Shown: piece by piece, positions 20,862-31,703 of the stretch
Position numbering within the stretch: the first letter of the stretch is position 1
Layout of the letters: each line of letters starts with the position of its first letter
Position numbers and translations under genes: made by a program
The notes under the pieces: model-generated
Databases searched by the model: none
What the model was told of the DNA's origin: nothing
The model's input: the letters and a program-made list of their open reading frames with translations, nothing else
Assembly (NCBI GenBank): GCA_033782935.1
Contig: JAWQEG010000717.1
Span: 992,001-1,056,000, forward strand
Origin: Petrolisthes cinctipes
Taxonomy: Eukaryota; Arthropoda; Malacostraca; Decapoda; Porcellanidae
Direction of reading: 5' to 3'
Length of the DNA stretch: 64,000 nt

Positions 20862-20966
20862 AGCTGGTTGTTAGTAGGTGTTGACTGGACCATAGCTGGT
20901 TGTTAGTAGGTGTTGACTGGACAATAGCTGGTTGTTAGTAGGTGTTGACTGGACCATAGCTGGTTG
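20838..20966. repeat. 32-bp minisatellite, four units
   Basis: The unit contains TAGTAGGTGTTGACTGGACC and ATAGCTGG. The last unit on the coding strand includes the ATG and first codons of the Y-box-like frame, so three further upstream ATG-like units exist, one with a mutated ATG (ACAATAG). Because 32 is not a multiple of 3, the upstream ATGs start other frames. Confidence 0.92.
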
Positions 20967-22012
20967 TAGAAAGGGCCTGTGGAGGGAGAAACTGGAGGAA
21001 TTATCAACTTGAACTGCGGTTGGGCTGATTGGACGAGTTGAGGGAAAGAGAGAGATTAGGATTTACGTGGGAAAGCGGCAGGAAGCCTTTTTTATATGAA
21101 AATATAAATAGGTCTCCGGGGAGATGAGAGGGAGGAATTACAGGTACCATTACTCCTACCTGCACGGTGAGGCAGCCATCTTGATTGGTGGAGCTTCTCT
21201 TACTTTTTCTGGCTGTTTTGACGCCGTGCGATGTCTGTGGTCATTGTGTAGTGGCAATGGGGTCATGTAAGGTACACATGGAGAGGTAAGGAGGAACTTG
21301 GAAGTGGAAGCGGGGAGATATATTATTAGGAGATAAGGACGGGTAGTTTACAGTGGTGTTGGTGGAATCACAGACCAAATATACCAAGTCAGTTCACCAG
21401 CGACCCAAAACTCGTCTCGTCCCACGCAGTTACGTCACGACCAAAGCCCTCTTGCTCTGACCCGTGGTCAGTCATTTTCCTCCTTTTACCATGTGAAAGT
21501 AGCCCAGCTTTCACCCAAATTTATCGCCATAATAATGCGTTACACTTGAAGGTATGCCTAGCAATTGTGCTGTGTACAATTGCTTCTGTAGCAGGAAGAA
21601 AACTTGTGATAGACATCTTATTTTTTAATCTTTTCCAAAGAACGAGAGCCTGAAAATAAATGGATTAATCATTGTAGGATGGAAGATTGGCTCAATGCCT
21701 ACAGTGAAAGAGTGCATAGTCTGTATTTTTATGCCAGTTCTTATAATAAGCATCTGAAATATGATATGGGAATGCGTGAAAATGCGTAGATATTTGTGTA
21801 TGTATAAGTGTGTTTGTATTTATATTTTTGAATTAATGATCGTGGGTCTAGGTTTGAGCTATTGAGAGTGTGAATGTGTGTTTATGTGTGTATGAGGAAA
21901 TGAGTGCATATAAGTGAATGGGTATGTGAGTGATCGAATGAGTATGTGTGAATGAGTGAATGGGTACTAGTGTGTAACTTTCAATAAGTATGCGAGTGAA
22001 TATCCATGTGAT

Positions 22013-22017
<5 letters not shown>
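20967..22017. other. No gene seen
   Basis: Region upstream of the Y-box-like frame, with AG-rich stretches, then TG-rich sequence at 21840-22015. Confidence 0.5.

Positions 22018-22073
<56 letters not shown>
22018..22073. repeat. (GA)n microsatellite
   Basis: About 55 bp. Confidence 0.95.
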
Positions 22074-22075
<2 letters not shown>

Positions 22076-22241
22076 GTAGATCGTTATGGAATGCACTTCC
22101 TTAAAACTGGTTTCCACCAGTTTTTAATCCTCAGTCATTTAATTAATTCCAACTGTTACTGACACTATATGAATAAAGGATGCCAATAGGCACAAGGACT
22201 TTGTTTTCATTGTTATTATTTTTCTTTCCTTCTTTCTGATT

Positions 22242-22276
<35 letters not shown>

Positions 22277-22461
22277 TGACGTCACAGTGGCTGCCTGAGA
22301 ACTGACTTGGTAAATGTGGTCTGTGGGTGGAATTACTCCATTCTGTTGACGCTATGTTTTCTTTAGTATCGGTGTTCAAAACAAACGAGTTCTATAAAAA
22401 GTGGAATAAACAGACAGACCCAGACCATCAAATCAATTACAGACACGTTTTAACCAGGTCC

Positions 22462-22493
<32 letters not shown>

Positions 22494-22880
22494 GGTCAAG
22501 GTGTATACCACAGTGTTAGCAAAATTTATATCGGTGTTGGCCTGACATTGCATGATAATCCAACCTTATATCACGCTGTGGTATGAGTCGCGGATGTCCT
22601 TGCATACATATAAACATTATACATATTTATAAATAAATACAGGTACTTATACATTGTTTACAGTCGTAAGAGAATCATACTTTTATTACAATTATAGATA
22701 CTAATACATTAATACAGGCATAATACATTATTTATAGAGTTAGCAATACAAGAGCTTAGTGAATCATTGCGATATAAATATTCAATAACATGTGTGACTA
22801 AATCACACTTACTGTTTTTATGGTCACGGAAGGTCACTTAATTAAGGGGGTAATTCAGTTTTGTTACATTGGAGTGCCAT
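22074..22880. other. No gene seen; short microsatellites
   Basis: Contains (AAT)n at about 22242-22266 and (AC)n at about 22463-22490. Confidence 0.5.
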
Positions 22881-23170
22881 GATTCCTCCAAAGTATGCCA
22901 GGAAACAGGAACAGATGAACAAAAATAATGGTGTTCTGTTGTTTGGAATAGATTGGAGGAGTCAGTTGCTCCAGATTTACCAACACAAAATTTCCTCCTT
23001 AAAATTAAGGGGGCGACATTTGTGTTGGGTTGAGTGAAATAATAATGTTTCCTCCAAACTGTGCCAGGAAACAGACCACTTCAGTATACAAGCAAGGTAT
23101 CTTGTTTTGTTGTATAGTTTGGAGGAATCAGTCACCCTATACTTCCTATACATGAAACGACTCTAATATT

Positions 23171-23261
<91 letters not shown>

Positions 23262-23565
23262 GCATACATATTATCGACAAAATATATACAATTATAAACT
23301 ATTTGAACCCGTTTGTGTTGTATTTTGAAAATTTCCATTCCATTCTTTGAGAGACTTTGTGTGAATTGGTAGGCTACAGATTCCTCCAAACTACGCCAGA
23401 AAACTGACAACCTCCATCTGACTTTTGACTTCGTGTGAATTGGGGGACTAAAGATTTCTCCAAACTATGCCAAAAGATAGACAACCTCCATCTTACTTTA
23501 GTTTCGTAACATAGTTTGAAGGAATCAATATAACTCCTTCGTGGTATAGATTGGAGGAATTAGAA
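22881..23565. repeat. Cluster of a short motif in both orientations
   Basis: Variants of TTCCTCCAAACTATGCCAGG, or its complement, occur near 22882-22905, 22941-22960, 23049-23072, 23111-23130, 23380-23403, 23455-23478, 23508-23526 and 23542-23562. Some are followed by GAAAC and GACAACCTCCATCT. Another copy is at 13294-13316. The nature of the repeat is unknown. Confidence 0.75.
23173..23256. repeat. (GA)n microsatellite
   Basis: About 84 bp, inside the short-motif cluster. Confidence 0.95.
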
Positions 23566-23589
23566 TTAACCCCTAAGTTGTGTTTGTTG

Positions 23590-23681
23590 TCCCACCACCT
23601 CACTATCACCTTCTCTTTCGTTCTACAGGGTCTTCCAGGACTAGGGCGGCCTCCTTTCATACTCACCTCCATAAACCCTCC
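23590..23681 (-). repeat. Dispersed repeat family X, inverted copy
   Basis: On the minus strand the order is GGCCGCCCTAG, TCCTGGAAGACCCTGTAG, GAAGGTGATAG, matching 16540-16600 and 19650-19720. It ends where DIRS copy A begins. Confidence 0.6.
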
Positions 23682-23693
23682 ATTATTGGTATA

Positions 23694-23904
23694 GTGAAAC
23701 CAGCACAGCTGGATTGCTATAGAATACGCCCCTTCACAAGCCCAGGCCCCGTATAGGCATAATCTGGGTTGGAAGGGTCAATTCCGTGACGTTCATCAGA
23801 AGTAAATAAAATTCAAATCTGGCGCTGTACTGATAGTGGAGCCACCTGGTGGTGGCGCGGTGAGGTATTAAGCTCCTCCTCCGCTGAATACCACTCGCTC
23901 ACTC
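23694..23904 (+). repeat. DIRS A left inverted terminal repeat
   Basis: About 210 bp, complementary to 30877-31086. The outermost nine bases (ATTGGTATA) differ from the right-end extension, as usual in DIRS elements. Confidence 0.88.
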
Positions 23905-24706
23905 TGTCGCGGAACACGTCTCAGTCAACATACACGCTCCTCGCTGCTACGCTATGGTATTGTGTTACGTGTTCCTGCTATTGTTTCTTTTGTGTTCTAG
24001 TGGCTAGCCTGCTTTGCAGATGTATCGTGTGTGTATTCTAGGAGGGTTTTAGGTGTTTATGGGTTTTTTTTCTTCGTTAGGACTGAGTTCTCTTTTCCTT
24101 AGCGAAGGGGGGCTTTTCAGCCCCTTTGTTCGGAGTTTTTCTCCGTCTTTCCCCCCCTTTCACCTTTCCTCCTGCCACTAGTACATTCTTCGTGTGTATT
24201 TTATCGGGGTTTCTGGGGTTTTTAGCGAGGTTAGTGGGCGCCACGTGGGACTTCACCTCCCCACGTGGTGAGCACATGGGGTCTTTGCAGCCCTTCCTCT
24301 TGCCTTCCCCGATTATTATGTGTCCCCTCTCGGTAAAGGGGAGTGAGAATTGTGCCCTGGTTCTCTCTTCCTCTCCCGGGCGGGGGTTTTTTATTTTATT
24401 TTTGGTGTATTTCCATTATTTTTAGCCTGGAGTGTTTCTTCTCAGGCTACCGGGTCCCCTCCTCCCCCTCCTTCTGGATCCTTCTGTCCGGGGGGCCCTC
24501 TTTTACCCGCTCCATGTGGCGGGCTGTTTTGGTTTTACGGGGTTTTTCCCTGGTCGGGTGCGCGAGTGTGGGGGATCGTGTCCTGGTCCCCGGGTACAGC
24601 GGGCGTGTCCCGCGCTTCTTTCCTTCGGGGAGGATGGGTTTCGTGTCTTCTGTGTTCCAGTGTTTGCACGTGTTAACCCATGTTTGTGTATTCTTTTCTC
24701 CCTCAG
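23905..24706 (+). other. DIRS A 5' leader and probable first intron
   Basis: No conserved coding frame. A strong splice acceptor (TTCTTTTCTCCCTCAG, ending 24706) precedes the first conserved gag codons. The donor is not identified. An ATG at 23954-23956, directly followed by GTATTG in both DIRS copies, is one candidate for a tiny first exon in the right phase. Confidence 0.5.
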
Positions 24707-26379
24707 CCTACTCGTGCCCTTTGTGCTGCTTCGGGATGTACCGTGCGGGTCTCGCCTGACGGACACCTGCACTGTTCGCCTCACGCACCCTGCTTCACTC
24801 CCTTGGGTTACGACCCTTTGGCGTGTGGTGTGTGCCGCCCCTGGGCTGAGTTGTGTTGGGTTACCTCCCCTTCTGCCCGCTCCAAGCTCCCCGCCCTTGC
24901 TTCTCTTCGTATGGCGTGGACGAGGGCTAGGAGAATGGCCCACAAACGAGACGGTTCTTCTTTGGCGTGGGTGGACCCGATTTTGGGAGCGGACCTGGGT
25001 TTATTCAGGACCCGTTACCCTTCTTCCTGTCTCTCGGAGTCTTAGGGGCTAGAACCTCCTGAGGCCCGAGAGATTAAGCCTCCTTCCCTAGACGGTACTA
25101 CGACTCCTTCTCGGGGCTTAGCCCCCCGGGAAACGAGCGAGTCTGTCGCGCTGGTTCTCCCGACTACCTCACCGGTACAAGGGCCCAGCAGGGAACCCCA
25201 AGCTTCGCCTCCTGCTAGAGCTGGCTCCTCAGGCCTCTCTAGAGGATGCAAGCGTTCAGCTAAGAGGTCCCGCCACTCCAGGAAGTCCCGTGCTCGTCGC
25301 CGTTCTCCTTCCTCCTCTTCTTCGTCGTCCTCTTCCTCTTCTTCGTCGTCGGGGAGCTCTCCTTCGCCCGCCCACAAATCCCGCAAGGGTAAGCGGGGGC
25401 GGGACAGCCCCTCGTCGAGGAAGATAGATAAGATCTTCCACACCCTTATTCCTCACGCTTTTCCTGGGGCGTCCGTCGCGCAGCCTCCGGCTGTCGCTAC
25501 GGAACCCGCTCTTTTTCCCCCGCCTCCCGCTACTGCTCCCGTCGAGGGCGTGAGTCCTCCCGGGGATGGGGGAGTCCTTTTCGTGCCTCCCGTTTCCCCG
25601 GGACTCGAGTCTCCGTCGGGGGACGTAGCTGAGGAGTTGGTTACCTCCGCACCTCCGTCCCCGTCACCCCGACCTTCGGGAGACGGATACCTTCCCTACT
25701 CTGTGTCTCTTCTTCCTCCTACCTGGACCCACCCTTCGGAGGAGGGCAGACTGGTGGCTTGGTCTCCGGACACGGCTCAACCAGACGTGTGGATCCGGAG
25801 GGATGACGTCCTGGTGAAGTGGGGTGCGGATGAGAAGGGCGAGGCTATTCCCTTCTACAAGGTCCGTCCTATCTCAGCGCCCGTACCCACTTCATCTAGG
25901 GTGTCCTCTGCGGCGACCCTGGACGCGATGGGTTTTCTGGTGTAGTACAGCCAGCTACACTTGTCCGGGGCTTGGAGGATTGACCGCTCCCACGGTAACA
26001 CGGCGCTCCTCCTTTCCCCGGACGCGTACTTCCCGGGGGATAAGGGCGAAGGGGACCTGGACATTCCAGCCCTTCTCCTTAAGTCCCTGGACCACCAGAG
26101 AAACAACGCGCCCAGGAAGCCCCCTCCTCCGTCTTTCCCCGTCATCCTCCCTCATTCCCGGGCCCCCCCGGGCTTGAGGGAGTGCCTGTGGAAGACGGAG
26201 AAGGAGCCCCCGGTCCCCTATCAGCTGAAGGAGCCCGATGGCAAGTTGCGACAGGCGGAGTCTGCTACCCGTCTAGAGTTGGCCCACACCATCTCCACGG
26301 GGGCAGCCGCCTCGTTGATAAGGGACTGCCTCAACGCCCTTACCAACTCCTACCACGAGATGTCGGGTGTACAGCTAGC

Positions 26380-26496
26380 GTGAGTACCTTACTCATGTGT
26401 CATGTTTATTAGGGATACTGGGTAGAGGGTCTCTCTGTTACTCCCGGGTACTTATCCCCGGGTTCGCTCGGTTTTTTCCTTGTTTACCCATTACAG
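26380..26496 (+). other. Intron 2 of DIRS A (117 bp)
   Basis: Donor GTGAGTAC, acceptor TTTACCCATTACAG. Phase: two bases of the codon lie upstream. The copy B intron is the same length at the same codon. Confidence 0.8.
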
Positions 26497-26757
26497 TGAC
26501 ACCCTCTCTTCCATGGCCACCGTGATGGAGGGCGTGGCGGCGATGGCGACCCACTTCATGCGGGAGGAGGCGAAGGCTTTCGCCGAGGCGAGACTGGCAG
26601 CCCGCCAGGCGGCGGCTAAATCTGCGCCGGAGATGGCACAGAGGGGAGTGGTGCGAGCTGCCCCCTTGTCCCCTGCCCTCTTTGACCAACCAGCGACAGA
26701 CACAATCTTCGCCTCCCTCCCAGCGGTAATCAATTTACCAAAACCCTCCACCTCCAA

Positions 26758-26857
26758 GTAAGTACCTCTCGTGTTCGTCTTACCCGAGTTGTCACGGGGG
26801 TGAAATGGAAGGATTTTCGGGTCTACTTTGGTTCCTAATCATTCTGTTTGTCCGTAG
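26758..26857 (+). other. Intron 3 of DIRS A (100 bp)
   Basis: Donor GTAAGTAC, acceptor CTGTTTGTCCGTAG. Two codon bases lie upstream, completed to a Lys codon by the first base downstream. Same place in copy B (103 bp). Confidence 0.8.
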
Positions 26858-26859
26858 GC

Positions 26860-29166
26860 CACGTGCCCCACAGCCATCCAGACCAGCCTACCAGCCCCGG
26901 AGGCCCTCCCAGCCCTCCAGGCTACCGAGGCCCTCCTATCCCACTCCCCCGAGAGCACACAACAGGCCCTCCCAGAGAGGCCAGCAGCCGTTTCGGGGAA
27001 GGGGACAGGGCTCCAAGTCCTACTCCAAGCCCAAGTCCTCCTTCAACCACCCCTCCCAGAAGGACCGCTCCACTTGAGGGTCCCACTCTGGGCTGTCTCA
27101 CAGGGTGGTCAGCAGCCTGGCCCGCCCACGGCTGGGCAGCAAGGATAATTCGCCAGGGCCTGTCATGGCCCTGGATTACTGTTCCGGTGAGTAACTGTCA
27201 TCTTTCCTATTCTGACATATGAATTATGCCTAATCACGTCCTTGGGTTACCGTTAGGTCAAAATCAGATTTTCCCTTGCGGTCAAAATCTCTGCCTCTCC
27301 CGTCATTTACCCTCCAACCACCCCGGGTCCCTCGGGCCCCGGGGGATTAGGATTAACGGTACTCTCACTGACACCTGTCTCTTCCCGTTACAGCCACTAC
27401 GTCTACCTCCTGCCTCAACCAAAGTGTCACTTTCGGTCGTCCCGCATGTGTTAGAAATGAGGGAAAAAGGGGTAGTGGAGCGGGCGACGGGAAGGGTCTT
27501 TCTTTCTCGTTTATTCACGGTCCCCAAAAAGGACCAGGGAAAAACGAGATTGGTGATGGACCTGAGCAAGCTAAACAAATTCGTGAAAACATTACATTTC
27601 AGGATGGTTTCGGTTGCTCAGGTCCGCACAGTTCTGAGGAAGGGAGACTGGTTAGCATCCCTGGATCTCAAGGATGCGTACTGGCACGTCCCGATCCACC
27701 CCAGGTTTCGCCGTTTTCTGGCCTTCCAGGTGGGGACCGAGACGTTCCAGTTTACCAGGCTCCCTTTCGGTCTTTCTCTAGCTCCGCGAGTCTTCACAAA
27801 ACTCGTGAGGGTGGTGGCATCCCGTCTGGCAGAGGCGGGTGTTCCCACCCTCATGTACCTGGACGATTGGTTGCTTCACGCCCCTTCCAAGGAGCAGGTA
27901 GCAAACAACGTCCGGGTAGCGAGGGGAGTGCTAGAGGAAATGGGGTTCCTGTTGAACATCCCCAAGTCCTCTCTCACCCCCACTCGCAAGCAGTGTTGGC
28001 TAGGAATAGAGTGGGACTCTCTTTCGACCACCCTCTCTCTCGCTCCAGACAACGCCCGCCGGACCCTCCGCCACGTCCGCCAGGCGCATTTTTCCCGTAC
28101 TTTCTCTCGCCGCCAGTGGGAATCATTGCTCGGGTCCCTAAATTTCGCGGCCCCTGCAATGCCCCTGGGACGATTGAAACACAGGAGGCTGACGCGGGAG
28201 GTAAACCTCCACCTGTCCCCCGCACACAGGGACCTTCCCAGGCAAGTGTCCCCCTCTCTCCACCGCCTCCTTCGCCCCTGGCTACGTCCCGGTGCCCTGC
28301 GTCAGCGGGTCCCCTGGGTGTTCCCTCCCCCGGGGATCACGGTGGCGACAGACGCATCGGACGTAGGCTGGGGATACCAGTCTTGCCTGGGACATCAACG
28401 TTGCAGGGGATGGAAGGAAGGGGAAAGGCTACTGCACATCAACGCCCGGGAGTTGATGGTAGCGAAGGAATGGCTCAACAGACACCCTCAGTTTGCCAGG
28501 ATAGGCGTCCGCTTCGATATGGACAACGTTGCGGCCGTGCAGTGCCTACAGAAACAGGGCACCGCACGGTCGGAAATTCTCCTGTCCCTGTCAGAACAGA
28601 TTTTCGCAATAGCGGCCAAGAGGGACATTCACCTCTCGGCCCGCTACGTGCCAGGGCGGGAGAACGATTGGGCGGACGTCCTATCCAGGTTCAGGGGGAC
28701 GTCAGTCGAGTGGCAACTGTGTCCCCTTGTGTTCGAGTCTCTCTGCCTTCGCTACGGGACACCGGAGGTGGACCTATTCGCCTCCCCATCCACGGCCCTA
28801 CTCCCTCTGTTCCTGACATTCTCATCCAGAACAGAGGCGGGAGGCCCGGACGCCTTCACAGAGGACTGGAACAGGTGGGGGCATCTCTACCTCTTCCCAC
28901 CCCCAGCCACTTCAGTCCTCCTGAAGGCGATCCTCAAGCTGCGCACGTTCAGGGGGAGGGTTCTCCTCATAGCCCCCCTCTGGCCAGCACAGCCGTGGTT
29001 CGGAGAGTTGTCCCGGTGGTGCCCTCATCCCCTTCAGTTGGGATCGGCATGCCTCTCCAGCACCCTGTCTGCACCACTCCAAGCGTCACTGAAACTACAC
29101 GCTTGGAGTTTCTACGGGGAGTCCTCAGCAAAAGGTTCACTAAGGAGACAGTGGACAAGATGTTGA
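26860..29166 (+). CDS. DIRS A reverse transcriptase / RNase H / methyltransferase-like ORF, open
   Basis: The frame starts within the last gag exon in the +1 frame (start codon unknown), is spliced at 27187-27393 and then stays open to the stop at 29164-29166. Order: connector (CLTGWSAAWPAHGWAARI); RT with FTVPKKDQGKTRLVMDL, LASLDLKDAYWHVPI, RLPFGLSLAPRVF and catalytic YLDD near 27856; RNase H with TDASDVGWGY, NARELMVAKEWL, DMDNVAAVQCL and YVPGRENDWADVLSR; then the DIRS methyltransferase-like block (PEVDLFASPS, PDAFTEDWNRW, PLWPAQPWF). No stop or frameshift is visible after the intron. It would copy the RNA into circular DNA. This is the best preserved gene of the two DIRS copies. Confidence 0.88.
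27187..27393 (+). other. Intron 4 of DIRS A, in the RT connector (207 bp)
   Basis: Donor CCG|GTGAGTAAC, acceptor CTTCCCGTTACAG, phase 0. The unspliced RT frame hits a stop in the intron (27220-27222), so splicing is needed to join connector and RT. Same place in copy B (221 bp). Confidence 0.8.
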
Positions 29167-30146
29167 GGGCTCATCGTCAGTCGTCGGTGCGACAATACGA
29201 ATCGTGCTGGAAAAGATTCCAGGACTTCTTGCGAAGACACCCCTCCAGGGTCATCTCGGAGGACACAGTCCTGGAATTCCTCACGTGGCTCGCCGATTCC
29301 ACCAACAGGGCCCCGGCGACGGTGCTTGCGCATCACGCAGCCCTGTCTGATCCCCTCCTCCTGGGTTTTAACATTAAGGTTTCGGAGAGGCCTCTCTCTC
29401 TCCTGAGGATGGGGATTCGGGCGGGGACCGCACCTCACCGGGCCCAGACACCCTCCTAGTCCCTTCACCGCGTCCTTTCCTACCTGACCTTCGAGGGGGT
29501 CCCTCTGGAGGTTTGTCACCTCCTCCAGAAAGCTCTCTTCCTGCTCGCCTTAGCTACAGGTTACAGGGCATCTCAGTTGGCAGCCCTGACCCGTCACACA
29601 GCCTTTTCTTCCGTAACCCCTAACCTTACTTCCTTAACCATTTCCCCCTCTCCTGCTTTTCTAGCTAAGAACGAGCAGGCTGACGACAGAATTGGCCCTC
29701 TCGCAGTACCCTCGTTCCTGAGGGATGGAAATTTCCACCCCCTCTGCCCAGTCCACGCCTTTGTAGCATATGTGGAGGCGACGAGAGGGGCTTCTCCGGA
29801 CCACCTCTTCTACAACTCTACGTCCGGTAACCCTCTCTTCCCTAGGTCAATCGCTCGCCTTCTCTGCCGAGTGATAGAGAACGGGGATCCCGGACACGCC
29901 CCGAGGGCTCACAGCGTTAGGGGCGTGGCCGCCTCCCTCGCCTTCCTCAGGACTCACTCGGTGGAGAGGGTCAGGGATTTGGGGGGCTGGGCTTCCACTT
30001 CCTCCTTCAGGACGAGGTACCTGTTCCACTCGCTCTCCCCTACCCCCTGTGTGGCTATGGGTACTCCACCTTCTATTCCCCAGGGTCCCCGCGGGAGACA
30101 CATGGGGGGGAGGGGCCGCCCGAAGAGAAAAGGTCGGGTGATTTAA
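29049..30146 (+). pseudogene. DIRS A tyrosine recombinase, one nonsense codon
   Basis: This frame overlaps the end of RT/RNase H. The N-terminal SAM-like core-binding region (KRFTKETVDKMLRAHRQSS, VRQYESCWKRFQDFL) is followed by the catalytic domain: Arg in ATGYRASQLAAL, HSVRGVAASLAF (HxxR), the WASTSSFRTRYL block with the Trp and the nucleophile Tyr, and a Gly/Arg-rich tail. It would integrate the circular DNA. TAG at 29457-29459 stands where copy B has TGG, between the two domains. The ATG at 29049 is possible, but copy B has GTG there, so the real start is uncertain. Confidence 0.85.
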
Positions 30147-30714
30147 GTCCCGTCACTATCATCCCATACCTCATCCACATCTTGTACAACTTCATGCTCA
30201 TCCCCATTCTTTACGTGTACATATGGTGAGGGAGACAAAAATAAATTACATTGTTACGGAATTCTTGTGTATTCATTTTCCAAACAATTACTTTACTATG
30301 ATGAGTGACAGGAGATATTATTACACAGGATATCTGGATCCTAGTGTCCTCTTTCATCCCCTCGGGATCACATTACCTGAGCGAGGGCCATAGCCCTAAC
30401 TCAGAAGACTTGAATAAAGGGGGGGGGGGAAGGGGGGGGGGGTTGCCATGGTCACCTCCCCCCTCCTCTCCTAGACCCGAACCTTCGAGTCCGCCTATAA
30501 AGACTTTATGTGTAACAATTCTGGTCTATAACAGAATGGTCTACGGGTATATGGTATAAGCTACTTCTGCCCCAGCACGGCTACTCACCTAGCCAGTGTC
30601 GGGAGGGGCGTTAGCTGCTTCCCCACCGGGCTCGGTTACCTTTCCTGCCCTCCGCTCTCAACCACTCTTAACTAGCACGTGATTGCCTCCACCTCACCTC
30701 CCACCTACCGCATC
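30147..30714 (+). other. DIRS A 3' untranslated region
   Basis: No gene seen. Holds a G-run (30420-30440). Related to 35860-36402 of copy B. Confidence 0.6.
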
Positions 30715-30834
30715 GCATGCATAGCAATCCAGCTGTGCTGGTTTCACTATACCAATAATAGTGCATTTGTTGCGGCTTCTAGCCGCTTAAATTGTATTTA
30801 TTGGTTGTGAAACCAGCACAGCTTTTACTGTCCC
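30715..30834 (+). repeat. DIRS A internal complementary region
   Basis: The first part (to about 30757) is the reverse complement of the element's left end. From AAT onward it is the reverse complement of the right-end extension (to 31134). It therefore encodes the circle junction. Confidence 0.9.
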
Positions 30835-30876
30835 ACCCACCTCCCGATGCGGCAGGCACTCACTTCTTTCTCATTG

Positions 30877-31134
30877 GAGTGAGCGAGCGGTATTCAGCGG
30901 AGGAGGAGCTTAATACCTCACCGCGCCACCACCAGGTGGCTCCACTATCAGTACAGCGCCAGATTTGAATTTTATTTACTTCTGATGAACGTCACGGAAT
31001 TGACCCTTCCAACCCAGATTATGCCTATACGGGGCCTGGGCTTGTGAAGGGGCGTATTCTATAGCAATCCAGCTGTGCTGGTTTCACAACCAATAAATAC
31101 AATTTAAGCGGCTAGAAGCCGCGACAAATGCACT
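30877..31134 (+). repeat. DIRS A right inverted terminal repeat plus extension
   Basis: 30877-31086 mirrors the left repeat; about 31087-31134 is the extension found only at the right end and in the internal complementary region. It ends GACAAATGCACT. Confidence 0.88.
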
Positions 31135-31385
31135 AATATAAACCACGAGGATTAACAGTGAAGATCCGATTAATCGTTCAAATATTGTTGATTTTGTTGT
31201 TGTAGTTGTAGTTGCAGTTATAGTTGGAGTTGTTGTTGCTGTTGTTATTGGTGTGGTTGTTTTTGCTATTGTTACTGATGTTGTAGTTGTGGTCGTTATT
31301 GATGTTGTTGTTGCTGTTGTTATTGTTTTTGCTATTGTTGCTGATGTTGTTGTAGTTGTGGTGGTTGTTGATGTTGTTGTTGCTG
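31135..31385. other. Trinucleotide-rich spacer
   Basis: Degenerate (GTT/GTA)n at about 31185-31385. Long open frames here encode only Thr/Val-rich low complexity. Confidence 0.7.
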
Positions 31386-31657
31386 TTGATTTGTTGTTAA
31401 AGCCAACAATGACGTCACGAATCCAATACGGTACACACACGAAGCTCCTTGCAGACTGAATTATAAATAAGGGCTTGTGAACACACACAGACACACACAC
31501 ACACACACACACAACAGGTAAGCACAGATACACACACAGTCACTACAGGTAAACAACCACCAGGTTTTGGTGGAACTTTTGATATGCCCCCCTCGTTTTG
31601 GTGGATTTAAGTAAATATTTGTCTGTATTCTTGTGCTTAATTCTGTTATGTTTTTGT

Positions 31658-31703
<46 letters not shown>

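Larger units (their letters stand above)
24707..27077 (+). pseudogene. DIRS A Gag-like ORF, three exons visible, two nonsense codons
   Basis: Exons 24707-26379, 26497-26757 and 26858-27077 join in frame and give about 717 codons without the missing start. The N-terminus has spaced Cys/His residues (ALCAASGC, HLHCSPHAPC) that may bind zinc. An Arg/Ser-rich stretch with poly-Ser, Pro-rich linkers and a conserved middle (LVAWSPDT, PDVWIRRDDVLVKWG) follow, and the end is Pro/Arg/Gln-rich. The sequence matches copy B throughout. TAG at 25043-25045 (copy B CAG) and at 25943-25945 (copy B GAG) break it. By position it is the Gag equivalent that packages the RNA; no enzyme motif is seen. Confidence 0.8.
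23685..31134 (+). mobile_element. DIRS1-like tyrosine-recombinase retrotransposon, copy A (7450 bp)
   Basis: The element has inverted terminal repeats (23694-23904 and 30877-31086), a right-end extension and an internal complementary region (30715-30834) whose halves are complementary to the left terminus and to the right terminus. That arrangement, plus gag, RT/RNase H/methyltransferase-like and tyrosine recombinase genes without LTRs, defines DIRS1. The trinucleotide ATT precedes the left end and lies at the junction in the internal complementary region, as expected if a circular intermediate recombines at a 3-bp site. Gag carries two nonsense codons and the recombinase one, while RT/RNase H is open. 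Confidence 0.92.

Noticed and set aside
22881..23565. CRISPR array
   Set aside because: The repeats are imperfect, alternate in orientation and have irregular spacing; the sequence is eukaryotic.
24126..24676. Protein-coding frames in the DIRS A leader
   Set aside because: Not conserved in copy B, low complexity, and upstream of a strong splice acceptor.
27867..29048. Long plus-strand frame overlapping RT/RNase H in copy A (and its counterpart in copy B)
   Set aside because: Only its last part is the recombinase; the upstream Pro/Arg/Gly-rich portion is an out-of-frame reading of the RT gene.
31084..31533. Thr-rich open frame on the minus strand
   Set aside because: Reading of a degenerate trinucleotide repeat; no start context or domain.
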